Origin: Crocinitomicaceae bacterium
Lineage (GTDB): Bacteria; Bacteroidota; Bacteroidia; Flavobacteriales_D; Crocinitomicaceae
Direction of reading: 5' to 3'
DNA length: 6,499 nt
Assembly (NCBI GenBank): GCA_030830385.1
Contig: JAURNA010000145.1
Location: 1-6,499, forward strand
A program made the position numbers and the translations under genes. Shown here piece after piece: positions 5,634 through 6,499 of this stretch (positions are counted from its first letter, which is position 1; each line of letters starts with the position of its first letter). Under the pieces are notes generated by a model, which saw nothing but the letters and a program-made list of their open reading frames with translations, was not told the DNA's origin and searched no databases.

Positions 5634-6499
5634 GAAACTCTTCATATTGGCTCCTTATCCGCACGGCGAAGCCCCTTCCCAACGCTTTCGATTCGAGCAA
5701 TATCTGGATTCGTTTGAAGCCGAAGGATACCAAATCTCTTTTCATCCGTTTCTCTCTGCCAAAACTTGGAAGGCATTGTATCGGGAAGGTGGATTTTTCA
5801 AAAAAGCTTTCGGCATTTTAGGCTCCTTTTTTCGCCGAACCGGATTGTTGTTCAAATTGAGAAAAGCCGATGTAATTCTCATCCATCGGGAGGCATCCAT
5901 GATTGGACCGCCCATCTTTGAGTGGTGGATTGCGAAAATTCTGCGCAAACCCTTCATATTTGATTTTGATGATGCCATTTGGCTTCCCAACTACAGTGAT
6001 AGCAACGCGCGTTTCCACCACTTGAAAGCTTACGGAAAAATCAAGCGAATCATGCGCTACGCTGACCGCATCTCGGCGGGAAATCAATTCTTAGCAGATT
6101 ACGCCGGTCAATACAATGAAAATGTTCATATTATCCCGACCACACTTGATTTGAAAAACGTACATAACCAACGGGTTGAACACACGGAGGATCGCGTAAT
6201 AATTGGATGGACTGGAACGCATACAACCATGCATTATCTGGAAGAGCTCATTCCTGTGCTCCAACGTTTGGAGGAAAAATATGCATTCGAATTCCGTGTA
6301 ATTTCCAACCAGACTCCCGACTTCGAATTGAGGTCACTGAACTTTGTGAAATGGTCCAAGGATAGGGAAATTGAAGACCTATCAGCGATACAAATTGGCG
6401 TTATGCCTCTTACCGACTCAGTTTGGGCGAAAGGAAAGTGCGGATTCAAGGCACTTCAATACATGTCATTGGGAGCGGTTGCTGTCGTTTCTCCCGTAG
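5626..6499 (+). CDS. Glycosyltransferase (GT-B, family 4-like), C-terminus beyond window edge
   Basis: The frame is open from ATG 5626 to the window end (291 codons) with no stop, so the gene is truncated only by the window. It starts MAKKLFILAPYPHGEAPSQ, a first beta strand followed by the loop seen in GT4-like enzymes. FDFDDAIWLPNYSD (112-125) is a hallmark of a common bacterial polysaccharide glycosyltransferase group. IGWTGTHTTMHYL (193-205) opens the C-terminal domain, and MPLTDSVWAKGKCGFKALQYMSLG (about 261-284) is the sugar-nucleotide binding segment, with the conserved WAKGKCGFK typical of this group. No signal peptide is present. Its start overlaps the upstream glycosyltransferase by 8 nt (ATGGCTAA), so the two are probably co-translated and act in the same glycan assembly line. 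Sugar specificity cannot be inferred. Confidence 0.88.
   Translation, partial: MAKKLFILAPYPHGEAPSQRFRFEQYLDSFEAEGYQISFHPFLSAKTWKALYREGGFFKKAFGILGSFFRRTGLLFKLRKADVILIHREASMIGPPIFEWWIAKILRKPFIFDFDDAIWLPNYSDSNARFHHLKAYGKIKRIMRYADRISAGNQFLADYAGQYNENVHIIPTTLDLKNVHNQRVEHTEDRVIIGWTGTHTTMHYLEELIPVLQRLEEKYAFEFRVISNQTPDFELRSLNFVKWSKDREIEDLSAIQIGVMPLTDSVWAKGKCGFKALQYMSLGAVAVVSPV

Noticed and set aside
5742..6449. Leftward open frames inside the last glycosyltransferase
   Set aside because: The rightward frame from 5626 is continuous and carries clear glycosyltransferase motifs, so these are shadows.

Overview
This looks like a stretch of a surface-polysaccharide or exopolysaccharide gene cluster from a moderately AT-rich member of the Bacteroidota. 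The phylum is inferred from three things. The glycosyltransferases have a characteristic Bacteroidota look (for example the YISYDGMTDPLGQSQVLPYL-type N-terminus). Ribosome binding sites are weak or absent. A four-helix-bundle (S23/IVS-type) gene is embedded in AT-rich heptamer repeats. No rRNA or other marker gene is present, so genus and family cannot be given.

Layout. Five genes point right: a family 4 glycosyltransferase cut by the left window edge (1-867); a non-hydrolysing UDP-GlcNAc 2-epimerase (864-1964, start overlapping the previous stop); an AsnB-type glutamine-dependent amidotransferase (2000-3907); a second family 4 glycosyltransferase (about 4419 or 4452-5633); and a third glycosyltransferase running off the right edge (5626-6499+, overlapping the previous gene by 8 nt). 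Together they would supply UDP-ManNAc, possibly amidate a sugar acid, and assemble glycan on a lipid carrier. The polymer itself cannot be named.

The run is interrupted between asnB and the second glycosyltransferase by a unit of about 510 bp (roughly 3899-4411). It carries one leftward gene for a 115-residue four-helix-bundle protein, bounded on both sides by copies of the heptamer ATTCATA or its complement TATGAAT. The left boundary is a perfect 32-bp palindrome that supplies the stop codons of both asnB and the four-helix-bundle gene, so both proteins end in Asn-Ser. The right boundary is a 12-bp-arm inverted repeat running into seven perfect tandem heptamers. This unit is the most unusual thing in the window. 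It resembles a small insertion cassette without a transposase, and its layout recalls the S23-encoding intervening sequences known from 23S rRNA genes, but here it sits in a glycan operon.

Just right of the array, the second glycosyltransferase lacks a normal start where one is expected. The frame reads IKNVLYISYDGM, with ATC at 4419-4421 in the place where relatives would have ATG. The first available ATG (4452) would remove the first beta strand of the Rossmann fold. This may be a non-canonical start, a point mutation, or a sequence error.
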